Shown here in pieces: positions 57,729 to 64,000 of a stretch of 64,000 nucleotides of DNA. Numbering within the stretch: the first letter of the stretch is position 1; each line of letters opens with the position of its first letter. The stretch is taken from assembly GCF_041504345.1 (NCBI RefSeq), contig NZ_CP167894.1:2790001-2854000 (forward strand). Direction: 5' to 3'. A program made the translations under genes and the position numbers. The notes under the pieces were generated by a model. That model was given only the letters and a program-made list of their open reading frames with translations. It was not told where the DNA came from and searched no databases. Source of the stretch: Vibrio sp. BS-M-Sm-2. Lineage in GTDB: Bacteria > Pseudomonadota > Gammaproteobacteria > Enterobacterales > Vibrionaceae.

Positions 57729-57955
57729 TTTTAACTGAACTCCATCAGTACATTGACAATCAAGGTGTAGCGGCTCGTAAAGAGATCGCCACGAAGTTTG
57801 GTATGAGTGAAGATGGTGTGGATGCGATGCTGAGTGTGTGGGTCAAGAAAGGGAAAATATCCCGTTTGGTCGACACCAATAAACATGGTCATACGACGCG
57901 TGTTCGCTACACCATTAGTAAACAAGATGGTTTATCGCTGAATGTGATGATGTAG
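57725..57955 (+). CDS. feoC: FeoC, cysteine-free winged-helix protein
   Basis: A 76-residue winged-helix protein (VAARKEIATKFGMSEDGVDA). The four-cysteine Fe-S wing of the E. coli protein is completely absent here: there is not one cysteine. V. cholerae FeoC is reported to be needed for Fe2+ uptake and to bind FeoB; a cysteine-free form fits a protein-interaction role. Last gene of feoABC. Confidence 0.93.
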   Translation: MILTELHQYIDNQGVAARKEIATKFGMSEDGVDAMLSVWVKKGKISRLVDTNKHGHTTRVRYTISKQDGLSLNVMM

Positions 57956-57971
57956 TTCAGATAGCTTGAAT

Positions 57972-58003
57972 AAAAAACCGCAGCTCTTTAGCTGCGGTTT
58001 TTT
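57972..58003 (+). terminator. Terminator of feoABC
   Basis: AAAAAACCGCAGCT / AGCTGCGGTTTTTT with a five-base loop; T-runs on both strands also suit the convergent yqhA-like gene. Confidence 0.88.
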
Positions 58004-58019
58004 GTTTGTGCTTATCTAC

Positions 58020-58547
58020 TTAGGACTCTTTGGTTCCGCCTAGGCCGAGAACTTTAAGACCGATACTAAGTAACAGTATTGATACAGGCAGGACAAGTAT
58101 GTCCCATCCGATACTGTCGAAGTTGACGAGTACGAGCTCCAAAAACTTCACGAATAGAATGATGATAATCACTTCAGCCAAAATGTTTTTCAGATGGCCA
58201 ATGTTGGGTGTTTTTATCCAGTTAAGCACTTTGTTCTTTTTGATCTGTTCATCATTTTTTGCCGCGTCACTTTTGTCTGAGATGAATAAAGTGAACACAC
58301 CGTGAGAAAAGATGAAGAGTACAAAAGCAATCAGAAACGTATCTAGGGACTTAATTAAGTATGAGATCGCGATGTCTGTGGTGTCTAGATGTGCCAGTGA
58401 TTCTGGCGGTACCTGGTTGAGCATAAAGATCGCAAAAGCAGAGTAGGTTTTGGTTGCTCCCATAAAAAACAAAAGCAGTGAAGCAAGCATAGAACAGATG
58501 ATGGCGATCCAGCTGATATGACGAAATAAGTTGAAGGTTTGTTTCAT
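58020..58547 (-). CDS. YqhA/UPF0114-family membrane protein
   Basis: A 175-residue protein with four membrane helices (about 10-32, 55-80, 118-140, 148-168) and a charged cytosolic loop (ISDKSDAAKNDEQIKKNK). The block KTPNIGHLKNILAEVIIIIL is typical of UPF0114. The function is unknown. GAGAGAG precedes the ATG. Upstream (58640-58658) a Fur-like sequence overlaps the hairpin after the HIT gene. Confidence 0.85.
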   Translation of the reverse strand: MKQTFNLFRHISWIAIICSMLASLLLFFMGATKTYSAFAIFMLNQVPPESLAHLDTTDIAISYLIKSLDTFLIAFVLFIFSHGVFTLFISDKSDAAKNDEQIKKNKVLNWIKTPNIGHLKNILAEVIIIILFVKFLELVLVNFDSIGWDILVLPVSILLLSIGLKVLGLGGTKES

Positions 58548-58639
58548 GATGCTCTCTCTATGTTGTGTGCAAGAGAGTATACTCGGGAGTCTTTGTTGTG
58601 ATAATGGTGTGTTTTTGTGAATTATTATTACATATTGGT

Positions 58640-58670
58640 AATAATGATAATGCCTAGAGGTTAGGCATTA
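58640..58670. promoter_or_regulatory. Fur-like sequence and hairpin between HIT gene and yqhA-like gene
   Basis: AATAATGATAAT at 58640-58651 matches 11 of the first 12 bases of the Fur consensus (13 of 19 overall). TAATGCCTA / TAGGCATTA at 58648-58670 forms a hairpin past the HIT stop. The two overlap, so at most one may be functional. Confidence 0.35.
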
Positions 58671-58684
58671 CCTTACTCACAACA

Positions 58685-59113
58685 TTAAGCTTTTTTAAAG
58701 ATAGAGCTTAGTGACAGCACATTCTGAATACGAGTCAGGATAGCTGTTTGATCTTCTTCACTGCGTTGTTCACCTTTAGTGTTTCCCCACACCGGGCCAG
58801 GCCACGCAATATCATCTTTGAAGCGTGCTATGTGGTGGATATGCAGTTGTGGAACCATGTTACCTAGTGCGCCTAGGTTGAGCTTATCTGGCTGGAACGT
58901 CGCTTCTAATGCTTGGCTTACTGCTTGAGATTCGTGTAAGAACTGCTGTTGTTCTTTCATTGGTAAGTGGTGCAACTCTTTCAGGTTGGCACGTTTTGGT
59001 ACCAAGATAACCCAAGGTACAGCGTTGTCTTTGTGTAGTAGTGCAAGGCTAAGCGGGAATTCGCCAATAACGGTAGTGTCTTTTGCCAATTGAGGATGAA
59101 GTTCGAAGCTCAT
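58685..59113 (-). CDS. HIT-family hydrolase-like protein
   Basis: A 142-residue histidine-triad protein. The triad HIHHIAR with the preceding PQL (about 109-117) gives His-x-His-x-His-like spacing HIHH, and PGPVWG follows. The N-terminal FPLSLALLHKDNAVPWVILVP is typical of the small bacterial HIT group that acts on nucleotide phosphoramidates. The substrate is unknown. GGAAAG precedes the ATG. Confidence 0.87.
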   Translation of the reverse strand: MSFELHPQLAKDTTVIGEFPLSLALLHKDNAVPWVILVPKRANLKELHHLPMKEQQQFLHESQAVSQALEATFQPDKLNLGALGNMVPQLHIHHIARFKDDIAWPGPVWGNTKGEQRSEEDQTAILTRIQNVLSLSSIFKKA

Positions 59114-59188
59114 GATCTTTCCAATTAATTGTTTTAGTTGAGTATAAGGTTGGAATGGGAATGTGGCTAGCGCTTACGATCTCAATAA

Positions 59189-59231
59189 GCAGATTCCCTA
59201 TCACGTTCGTCCCTCACTGTAGGGAATGACG
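59189..59231 (+). repeat. Intergenic palindromic repeat, copy 2
   Basis: AGATTCCCTA...TAGGGAATGACG, the best-preserved member of the family GAGATYCC...GGRATGACG. Confidence 0.65.
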
Positions 59232-59247
59232 GGTGGGGAAATAGGTT

Positions 59248-59290
59248 TCGTCATCTCCTATAGCGACGAAGGAGCGGAGTAGGAGATCTC
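59248..59290 (-). repeat. Intergenic palindromic repeat, copy 3 (inverted)
   Basis: On the minus strand it reads GAGATCTCCTA...TAGGAGATGACG. It is oriented tail to tail with copy 2, 16 bases away, as in bacterial interspersed mosaic elements. The remainder of 59114-59409 holds no gene. Confidence 0.6.
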
Positions 59291-59348
59291 TGCGACGGAA
59301 GTCTGCGGGCAGCTCGATAGCTAAGTAAATATAACCTCCAAATAAAAC

Positions 59349-59409
59349 AAAAGGTTGACGCTTTCACGTCAACCTTTCTAATTATCTCGAATCTCGAATC
59401 TCGAATCGC
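59349..59409 (-). terminator. argS terminator preceded by TCTCGAA heptamers
   Basis: After the argS stop comes (TCTCGAA)3 at 59385-59405, which on the minus strand is GATTCGA repeated, then the stem AAGGTTGACG / CGTCAACCTT (59349-59377) with a TTTTGTTTT tail on the minus strand. The heptamer differs by one base from the unit at 47189. Confidence 0.82.
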
Positions 59410-61143
59410 TTACATGCGTTCTAGAGTCTCGATACCTAGAAGCGATAGACCTTGCTTGATAGTCTTCGCTGTGAGTGCAGCAAGCTTCAGGCGGCTCTGC
59501 TTAACAGCTTCGTCTTCAGCAACTAGGATTGGGCATGCTTCGTAGAAGCTAGAGAATTGACCCGCAAGTTCGAACAGGTAGCTACACATGATGTGTGGTT
59601 GACCTTCACGAGCAACAGACTGTACCGCTTCTTCAAACTGTAGAAGTTTCGCGATAAGCGCTTTCTCTTTCTCTTCCGTGATTTTGATTTCACCTGCAAG
59701 AGAGTCCATAGAAATACCAGCTTTAGCAAATACAGAAGCAACACGAGTGTATGCGTACTGCATGTACGGTGCCGTGTTACCTTCGAATGCAAGCATGTTG
59801 TCCCAATCGAACACGTAGTCAGTTGTACGGTGCTTAGAAAGGTCTGCGTACTTAACCGCTGCCATAGCAACTGTATTAGCGATCGCTTTCTTCTCGTCTT
59901 CTGCTAGTTCTGGGTTCTTAGATTCGATTAGCTGCGCTGCACGAACTTCTGCTTCATCAAGAAGATCAGCAAGACGAACAGTACCGCCTGCACGAGTCTT
60001 GAATGGTTTACCATCTTTACCAAGCATCATGCCGAACGCGTGGTGCTCAAGAGAAACAGATTCTGGGATGTAACCTGCTTTACGAACGATAGTCCAAGCT
60101 TGCATTAGGTGTTGGTGCTGACGTGAGTCGATGAAGTAAAGTACGCGGTCTGCGCCTAGTTCTTCAAAACGGTATTTTGCACAAGCGATATCAGTGGTTG
60201 TGTAAAGGAAGCCGCCGTCACGTTTCTGAATGATAACGCCCATTGGGTCGCCATCTTTGTTTTTGTATTCGTCTAGGAATACAACCTGTGCGCCGTCATC
60301 TTCTTTAGCAAGACCTTGCTCTTTTAGGTCAGCAACGATAGTTGGAAGCATGTGGTTGTACATGCTTTCGCCCATTACGTCATCACGTGTTAGAGATACG
60401 TTTAGACGATCGTAGTTGCGTTGGTTCTGAATCATTGTTACGTCAACAAGTTTCTTCCACATCTCTGCGCAGAACTCGTCGCCGCTTTGTAGTTTAACAA
60501 CGTAGCCACGTGCTTTAAGTGCAAACTCTTCGTCTTCGTCGTAAAGCTTTTTTGATTCACGGTAGAAGCCCTCAAGATCAGCAAGTTCCATTGAAACTTC
60601 GCCAGACTCAGCTTGAACGCGCTCAAGGTTTGCGATAAGCATACCGAATTGAGTACCCCAGTCACCAATGTGGTTAGCACGGATAACTTTGTGACCTAAG
60701 AACTCAAGTGTACGAACAACAGCATCACCGATGATCGTTGAACGTAGGTGACCAACGTGCATTTCTTTTGCAACGTTTGGTGCAGAGTAGTCAGCAACAA
60801 TTGTTTGTGCTTCAGCTGCTGCAACACCAAGACGAGAGTCAGCCAGTGCTGCGTCTGCTTGTTGTGCTAGGAATGCTTCATCTAGGAAGATGTTTAGGAA
60901 ACCTGGACCTGCGATTTCAACTTTAGAAGCGATACCGTCTAGGTTTAGAACGTCCAATACTTTTTGAGCAAATTCTCGTGGGTTAGTGCCTAGTCGTTTA
61001 GCAACACCCATAACGCCGTTTGCTTGGTAGTCACCAAATTGTGGTTTTGCAGATTGGCGAACAGCCGCAGGAGAGCCTGCAGGTGCGCCAGCGGCTTCTA
61101 GAGCCTGAGATACTTTGTCATTAATCAGTGCTTGGATATTCAC
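59410..61143 (-). CDS. argS: Arginyl-tRNA synthetase
   Basis: A 577-residue class I synthetase charging tRNA-Arg. The HIGH-type motif is in [14 protein letters not shown] (about 124-137); the N-terminal additional domain starts [14 protein letters not shown]. The start is the GTG at 61143 with AAGGAAA upstream: it gives exactly the E. coli length and N terminus, whereas the longer TTG start does not. It is divergent from yecM, the same pair as in E. coli (argS, yecM). Confidence 0.97.
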   Translation of the reverse strand: MNIQALINDKVSQALEAAGAPAGSPAAVRQSAKPQFGDYQANGVMGVAKRLGTNPREFAQKVLDVLNLDGIASKVEIAGPGFLNIFLDEAFLAQQADAALADSRLGVAAAEAQTIVADYSAPNVAKEMHVGHLRSTIIGDAVVRTLEFLGHKVIRANHIGDWGTQFGMLIANLERVQAESGEVSMELADLEGFYRESKKLYDEDEEFALKARGYVVKLQSGDEFCAEMWKKLVDVTMIQNQRNYDRLNVSLTRDDVMGESMYNHMLPTIVADLKEQGLAKEDDGAQVVFLDEYKNKDGDPMGVIIQKRDGGFLYTTTDIACAKYRFEELGADRVLYFIDSRQHQHLMQAWTIVRKAGYIPESVSLEHHAFGMMLGKDGKPFKTRAGGTVRLADLLDEAEVRAAQLIESKNPELAEDEKKAIANTVAMAAVKYADLSKHRTTDYVFDWDNMLAFEGNTAPYMQYAYTRVASVFAKAGISMDSLAGEIKITEEKEKALIAKLLQFEEAVQSVAREGQPHIMCSYLFELAGQFSSFYEACPILVAEDEAVKQSRLKLAALTAKTIKQGLSLLGIETLERM

Positions 61144-61493
61144 ACGCGTTTCCTTCAATTCAAGGATGAATAAGAGTGGCCGTTATTTCGTGGGTATTAA
61201 ATTTGGTTAATTATGCTTCGAGTTAACGATTTAATGCCGAAATGAACAACAGACTCTGTTTAAGTTCACAAAAATGGCGTTAATCATACCAATTTTGTGG
61301 GGTTTCTTATAGGTCGAATTGATAGAAAATTAACATTTCCTGAGGGGTTTTTGACAATCGACTTTGACCAAGCCAAGTTTGTCTATTTAGGAAAGTAAGA
61401 CACCGTACTTTTTGAACGTTTTTTTATAAAAGTAACACTTGTTGCTGAAAGTAAAACTGATACCATGCAGCCATTATTTGGAGAACAAAGACA
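61144..61493. other. argS / yecM divergent intergenic region
   Basis: 350 bases, AT rich, holding both promoters. A possible yecM -10 (TACCAT, about 61462) is preceded by a TTGTTG 16 bases away. No ORF, repeat or strong hairpin is seen. Confidence 0.35.
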
Positions 61494-62090
61494 ATGACGA
61501 TGAGCCTGAAGCAAGCTGAACTAGAACCACAACAAATGATTGCGCGCCTTGATACGTTTATGGCGAAAATTGAGAACCTAGGAAATACATTGGGTTTGGA
61601 TTTAAGCTTTGCTCAAGCGGATCATATTGCATTAAGAATCAATGACACTGATCTTGCGAAATCAGCACATCAAGCATGGTCTGAATACGGCTCTACGATT
61701 TCAGAAGCGATGGTTAACGGTCGTCCAATTGTGGTGTTGGCTTTCGATGAGCCATTGCAAAGCCTTGGTTGGAAGATTGAGTGCTTAGAGTTGCCATATC
61801 CAGCAGAAGGTAAAATTTATCCAAGCCAAGATTGGGAACATGTCGAGTTTGTGATTCCTTCTCACGCGCAAACAGCCGATCAGTATCTAGCGGATCTTAA
61901 AGAGACTTACCCGCAGTTCGCTGCTAAGTTTGAAACTTTGGCAGAGCAAGGTATTAAGATAAAACTCTCTAGCCCGAAAGGCGAGGGTGAACGTTTGAAT
62001 AACCCAACGGTGGCTTTTAAACATCAAGGTATTTGTATTAAGCTACATCCACACTCTTTGAAGAAGGTTGTTGAATCTGAACAAGCTTAA
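61494..62090 (+). CDS. yecM: YecM-family VOC-superfamily protein
   Basis: A 198-residue protein of the YecM/DUF991 group, a glyoxalase/VOC-like fold with presumed metal ligands in ADHIALRIND (His about 43), WEHVEFVIP (about 122) and KIECLELPYP. E. coli YecM is structurally known but its reaction is not. GGAG lies ten bases before ATG 61494; a second in-frame ATG two codons on is less well placed. It sits opposite argS as in E. coli. Confidence 0.88.
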   Translation: MTMSLKQAELEPQQMIARLDTFMAKIENLGNTLGLDLSFAQADHIALRINDTDLAKSAHQAWSEYGSTISEAMVNGRPIVVLAFDEPLQSLGWKIECLELPYPAEGKIYPSQDWEHVEFVIPSHAQTADQYLADLKETYPQFAAKFETLAEQGIKIKLSSPKGEGERLNNPTVAFKHQGICIKLHPHSLKKVVESEQA

Positions 62091-62114
62091 TTTGACTTGG
62101 GTAAGTTCTTAGAT

Positions 62115-62151
62115 GAGATTCCTGAGCTCGCTTAGGCTCGTCGGAATGACG
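62115..62151 (+). repeat. Intergenic palindromic repeat, copy 4
   Basis: GAGATTCCTGAG...GTCGGAATGACGG: another member of the GAGATYCC...GGRATGACG family, 25 bases past yecM. Confidence 0.6.
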
Positions 62152-62184
62152 GGAATCTTTTAAAGCTGGTCTGATCATCAGATA

Positions 62185-62222
62185 CAAAAAACGCGCGATG
62201 GGTAAACCCTATTGCGCGTTTT
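62185..62222. terminator. Bidirectional terminator, yecM / purU
   Basis: AAAACGCGC / GCGCGTTTTT with an inner TGGGT/ACCCTA stem; T-runs both ways between convergent genes. Confidence 0.85.
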
Positions 62223-62268
62223 TTACTGGGTTCTAACTGGAGGCCTTACCGGAAATCGAATATCCGAC

Positions 62269-63108
62269 TTACAGAATCACAGTCTTGTTACCATAAACAA
62301 ACACATGATCGTTGATCACTTTGTTTAGAGCCTTACTCAATACGTTCTTCTCAACGTCACGACCCGCTTGCGCCATGTCTTTCGCGCTGAAGTTGTGATC
62401 CACTGGGATAACATCTTGTTTGATGATTGGACCTTCATCCAAATCATTAGTCACAAAGTGCGCTGTAGCACCAATGATCTTTACGCCGCGCTCATACGCT
62501 TGTTGATATGGTTTCGCGCCAATGAAAGCTGGCAAAAAGCTGTGGTGGATATTGATGATCTTGTGGTTGTACTTTTCAACAAACCCTGGAGTCAGCACTC
62601 GCATGTACTTAGCCAAAACAAGGTAATCCGCCTCGTATTGGTCAATTACTTCAAGCATCTTCTTCTCATGTTCTTCACGGTTTAGTCCTTCGTGAGAAAC
62701 ATGATGATAAGGAATATCAAAACGCTCGGTTAAGCTTTGCAAAGTATCGTAGTTGCCAACAACAGCCGCAATTTCTACATCCAAACTGCCATCGAAGTTC
62801 TTCATCAGAATATCGCCAAGGCAGTGCGCTTCTTTGGTGACTAAAATCACTACACGTTTGCGAGAAGAACCAATGAGCTTACGTTTTGCATTCTCTGGCA
62901 GCGCTTGATCTAAATCGGCAAGCAAGGTTTCGTCATTGAAGTAACCCTCTAGCTCGGTACGCATAAAGAAGTGGCCACTAGTGTTATCAACGAACTCATT
63001 GTTGTGAATAATATTGAGTTGGTGCTTGTAACAAATGTTGGTGATCTTTGAGATGAGGCCTGGGGCGTCAGTACAATGTGTTAATAAAGTTTTTCTTTCC
63101 ATCTGCAT
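62269..63108 (-). CDS. purU: Formyltetrahydrofolate deformylase PurU
   Basis: A 279-residue hydrolase splitting 10-formyl-THF into formate and THF, supplying formate to purine synthesis and balancing one-carbon pools. An N-terminal ACT domain (about 1-80; THCTDAPGLISKITNI) is followed by the formyl-transferase fold with the catalytic HHSFLPAFIGAKPYQQA (about 204-220, Asn-His-Asp type set). GGAAG precedes the ATG. Confidence 0.96.
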   Translation of the reverse strand: MQMERKTLLTHCTDAPGLISKITNICYKHQLNIIHNNEFVDNTSGHFFMRTELEGYFNDETLLADLDQALPENAKRKLIGSSRKRVVILVTKEAHCLGDILMKNFDGSLDVEIAAVVGNYDTLQSLTERFDIPYHHVSHEGLNREEHEKKMLEVIDQYEADYLVLAKYMRVLTPGFVEKYNHKIINIHHSFLPAFIGAKPYQQAYERGVKIIGATAHFVTNDLDEGPIIKQDVIPVDHNFSAKDMAQAGRDVEKNVLSKALNKVINDHVFVYGNKTVIL

Positions 63109-63403
63109 CTTACTTCCATGAAATGTTGCACTTGTTATATGAAATCGGGATTCTTCAAATTTAATGCAGGCTGTCGAACGGTGAACTGAGCCGCAATATC
63201 ACCGTTATAATTAATCTATTATCAATTTGGTTTCAACAAATTCTGCTGCTGATTTATCGCTTTGATAAATTGTTTGATATAGAAATATCAGTTTTTAGAT
63301 AGAAAAACAGGCAGAAGCTTCATTTTTTAAAGTTTTGACCGTAGTACGCATTTGAACTTCAACCGAGGCATTTACGCCTTGGCCAAAAATAGAGGTGATA
63401 CTT
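63109..63403. other. purU / small-ORF intergenic region
   Basis: About 295 bases with presumed promoters of purU and of the small ORF. AT rich, with a TTTGATATAGAAATATCAG palindromic patch around 63273-63291. No gene or strong terminator is seen. Confidence 0.35.
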
Positions 63404-63604
63404 ATGGATAAAGAGTTATTAGCCAAAAAACTGTACTGCAAGCGAGTGAATTCATTGGCGGGTGGCACTGAGTTAGATGGTAATGTTCTAGATGAAATGT
63501 GGGAAAGCAAGACCTCGCCAACCGATGCTGTGAAGGCCATGCAACCTTGTGATAACCATTTTGAAGGTGCCTCTTGGTTGTCACGTTATCTAAGTCGAAA
63601 ATAA
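63404..63604 (+). CDS. Small conserved-looking protein, unknown function
   Basis: A 66-residue soluble ORF (MDKELLAKKLYCKRVNSLAG...) with two cysteines and a C-terminal ASWLSRYLSRK. The ATG at 63404 has AGAGGTGAT upstream; a GTG three codons earlier is less likely. It shows normal Vibrio codon usage and lies 160 bases before the helicase gene. I do not recognise the family. Confidence 0.55.
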   Translation: MDKELLAKKLYCKRVNSLAGGTELDGNVLDEMWESKTSPTDAVKAMQPCDNHFEGASWLSRYLSRK

Positions 63605-63764
63605 AAACGATTCTCTGATTCTTACTTCTTCAGTTCTTACCTTTAAGGTAACTCAAGTCACGTCAAACCAAACCAAACACCTCCAGTGCGCAGTCATTCT
63701 TGATTCGCGCCGGCTCACTAAACCTGCCATAATTCGTCTTCTATTTTTCTAAACTTCGTACTCT

Positions 63765-64000
63765 ATGATATCTAAAACGTTTTCTGCTGATGGTGCTCTG
63801 GGTAAAGCTATCCCAGGGTTTCAACCACGACAAGCTCAGCTAGACATGGCTGAAGCGGTTTCACAAGCTATTGAGCAACAGAGTCAATTAGTTGTTGAAG
63901 CGGGAACGGGTACCGGTAAGACCTTTGCTTACTTAGTGCCAGCGCTGCTTAGTGGCAAGAAAACCATCATTAGTACGGGGTCTAAAAACCTTCAAGAACA
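63765..64000 (+). CDS. yoaA: DinG-like ATP-dependent helicase YoaA, 3' end outside window
   Basis: The first 78 codons only. MISKTFSADGALGKAIPGFQPRQAQLDMAEAV is typical of YoaA (split here into ISKTFSADGALGKAIPGF and QPRQAQLDM), and the Walker A is VVEAGTGTGKTFAYLVPALL (about 41-60). Family knowledge: an XPD/DinG-type Fe-S helicase that in E. coli works with HolC in replication repair. Its Fe-S and C-terminal motifs lie beyond the window. Confidence 0.85.
   Translation, partial: MISKTFSADGALGKAIPGFQPRQAQLDMAEAVSQAIEQQSQLVVEAGTGTGKTFAYLVPALLSGKKTIISTGSKNLQE

Overview
This window is ordinary-to-accessory chromosomal DNA of a marine Vibrio. The clearest evidence is the divergent toxRS / htpG pair, the nagAC / nagE pair, Feo and Znu metal uptake systems, and housekeeping proteins very close to Enterobacterales orthologues but in Vibrio-style neighbourhoods. 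The ToxR sequence and the AT-rich intergenic DNA suggest the Splendidus or Harveyi side of the genus; that is inference, not something the sequence proves. No tRNA, rRNA, CRISPR array or prophage was seen. One IS3-family element is present.

Layout. 1-6.3 kb: the end of an unrecognised gene, the copper regulator cueR, then a minus-strand block also grouped in E. coli (NfeD-like, qmcA, cnoX, a short-chain dehydrogenase, a YfcH-like epimerase). A hidden 21-codon membrane ORF with its own terminator lies between cnoX and the dehydrogenase. 6.6-8.9 kb: a tight four-gene operon of two DUF1538 membrane proteins, a PII-like protein and a two-CBS-domain protein. This is the best candidate for an uncharacterised system. 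8.9-11.4 kb: yfcE, a SelW-like protein, toxS and toxR. 11.7-18.4 kb: htpG, adk, hemH, a POT peptide transporter and rfaH. 18.5-26.4 kb: asnB, a Kef/YbaL-type antiporter, and GlcNAc use (nagC, nagA, nagE). 26.7-35.6 kb: glnS, fur, a DUF4442 protein, fldA, a DUF2788 protein, ybfF, seqA, pgm, a DUF1853 protein and a Nif3-like protein. 35.8-47.1 kb: the TCA cluster gltA / sdhCDAB-sucABCD. 47.2-48.5 kb: the IS3 element, inserted beside a heptamer repeat array between sucD and znuB. 48.5-51.0 kb: znuBC and znuA divergent around a Zur palindrome. 51.2-54.7 kb: a 1142-residue membrane regulator combining a propeller sensor, a degenerate kinase and an AraC-type DNA-binding domain. 54.7-58.0 kb: a candidate minus-strand small RNA, then feoABC. 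58.0-64.0 kb: a YqhA protein, a HIT protein, argS, yecM, purU, a small orphan ORF and the start of a YoaA/DinG-type helicase.

Themes. Iron and zinc appear repeatedly (fur, the flavodoxin fldA, feoABC, hemH, znuABC, Fur-like and Zur-like sites). Central carbon flow (nag genes, pgm, citrate synthase, SDH, 2-oxoglutarate dehydrogenase, succinyl-CoA synthetase) sits alongside. Three membrane or cytosolic sensor modules (ToxRS, the 1142-residue regulator, the PII/CBS operon) connect environment to transcription or transport. Intergenic DNA is rich in strong hairpin terminators and carries several small repeat families: a GATWCGA heptamer, a GAGATYCC...GGRATGACG palindrome, and a GTAA microsatellite.
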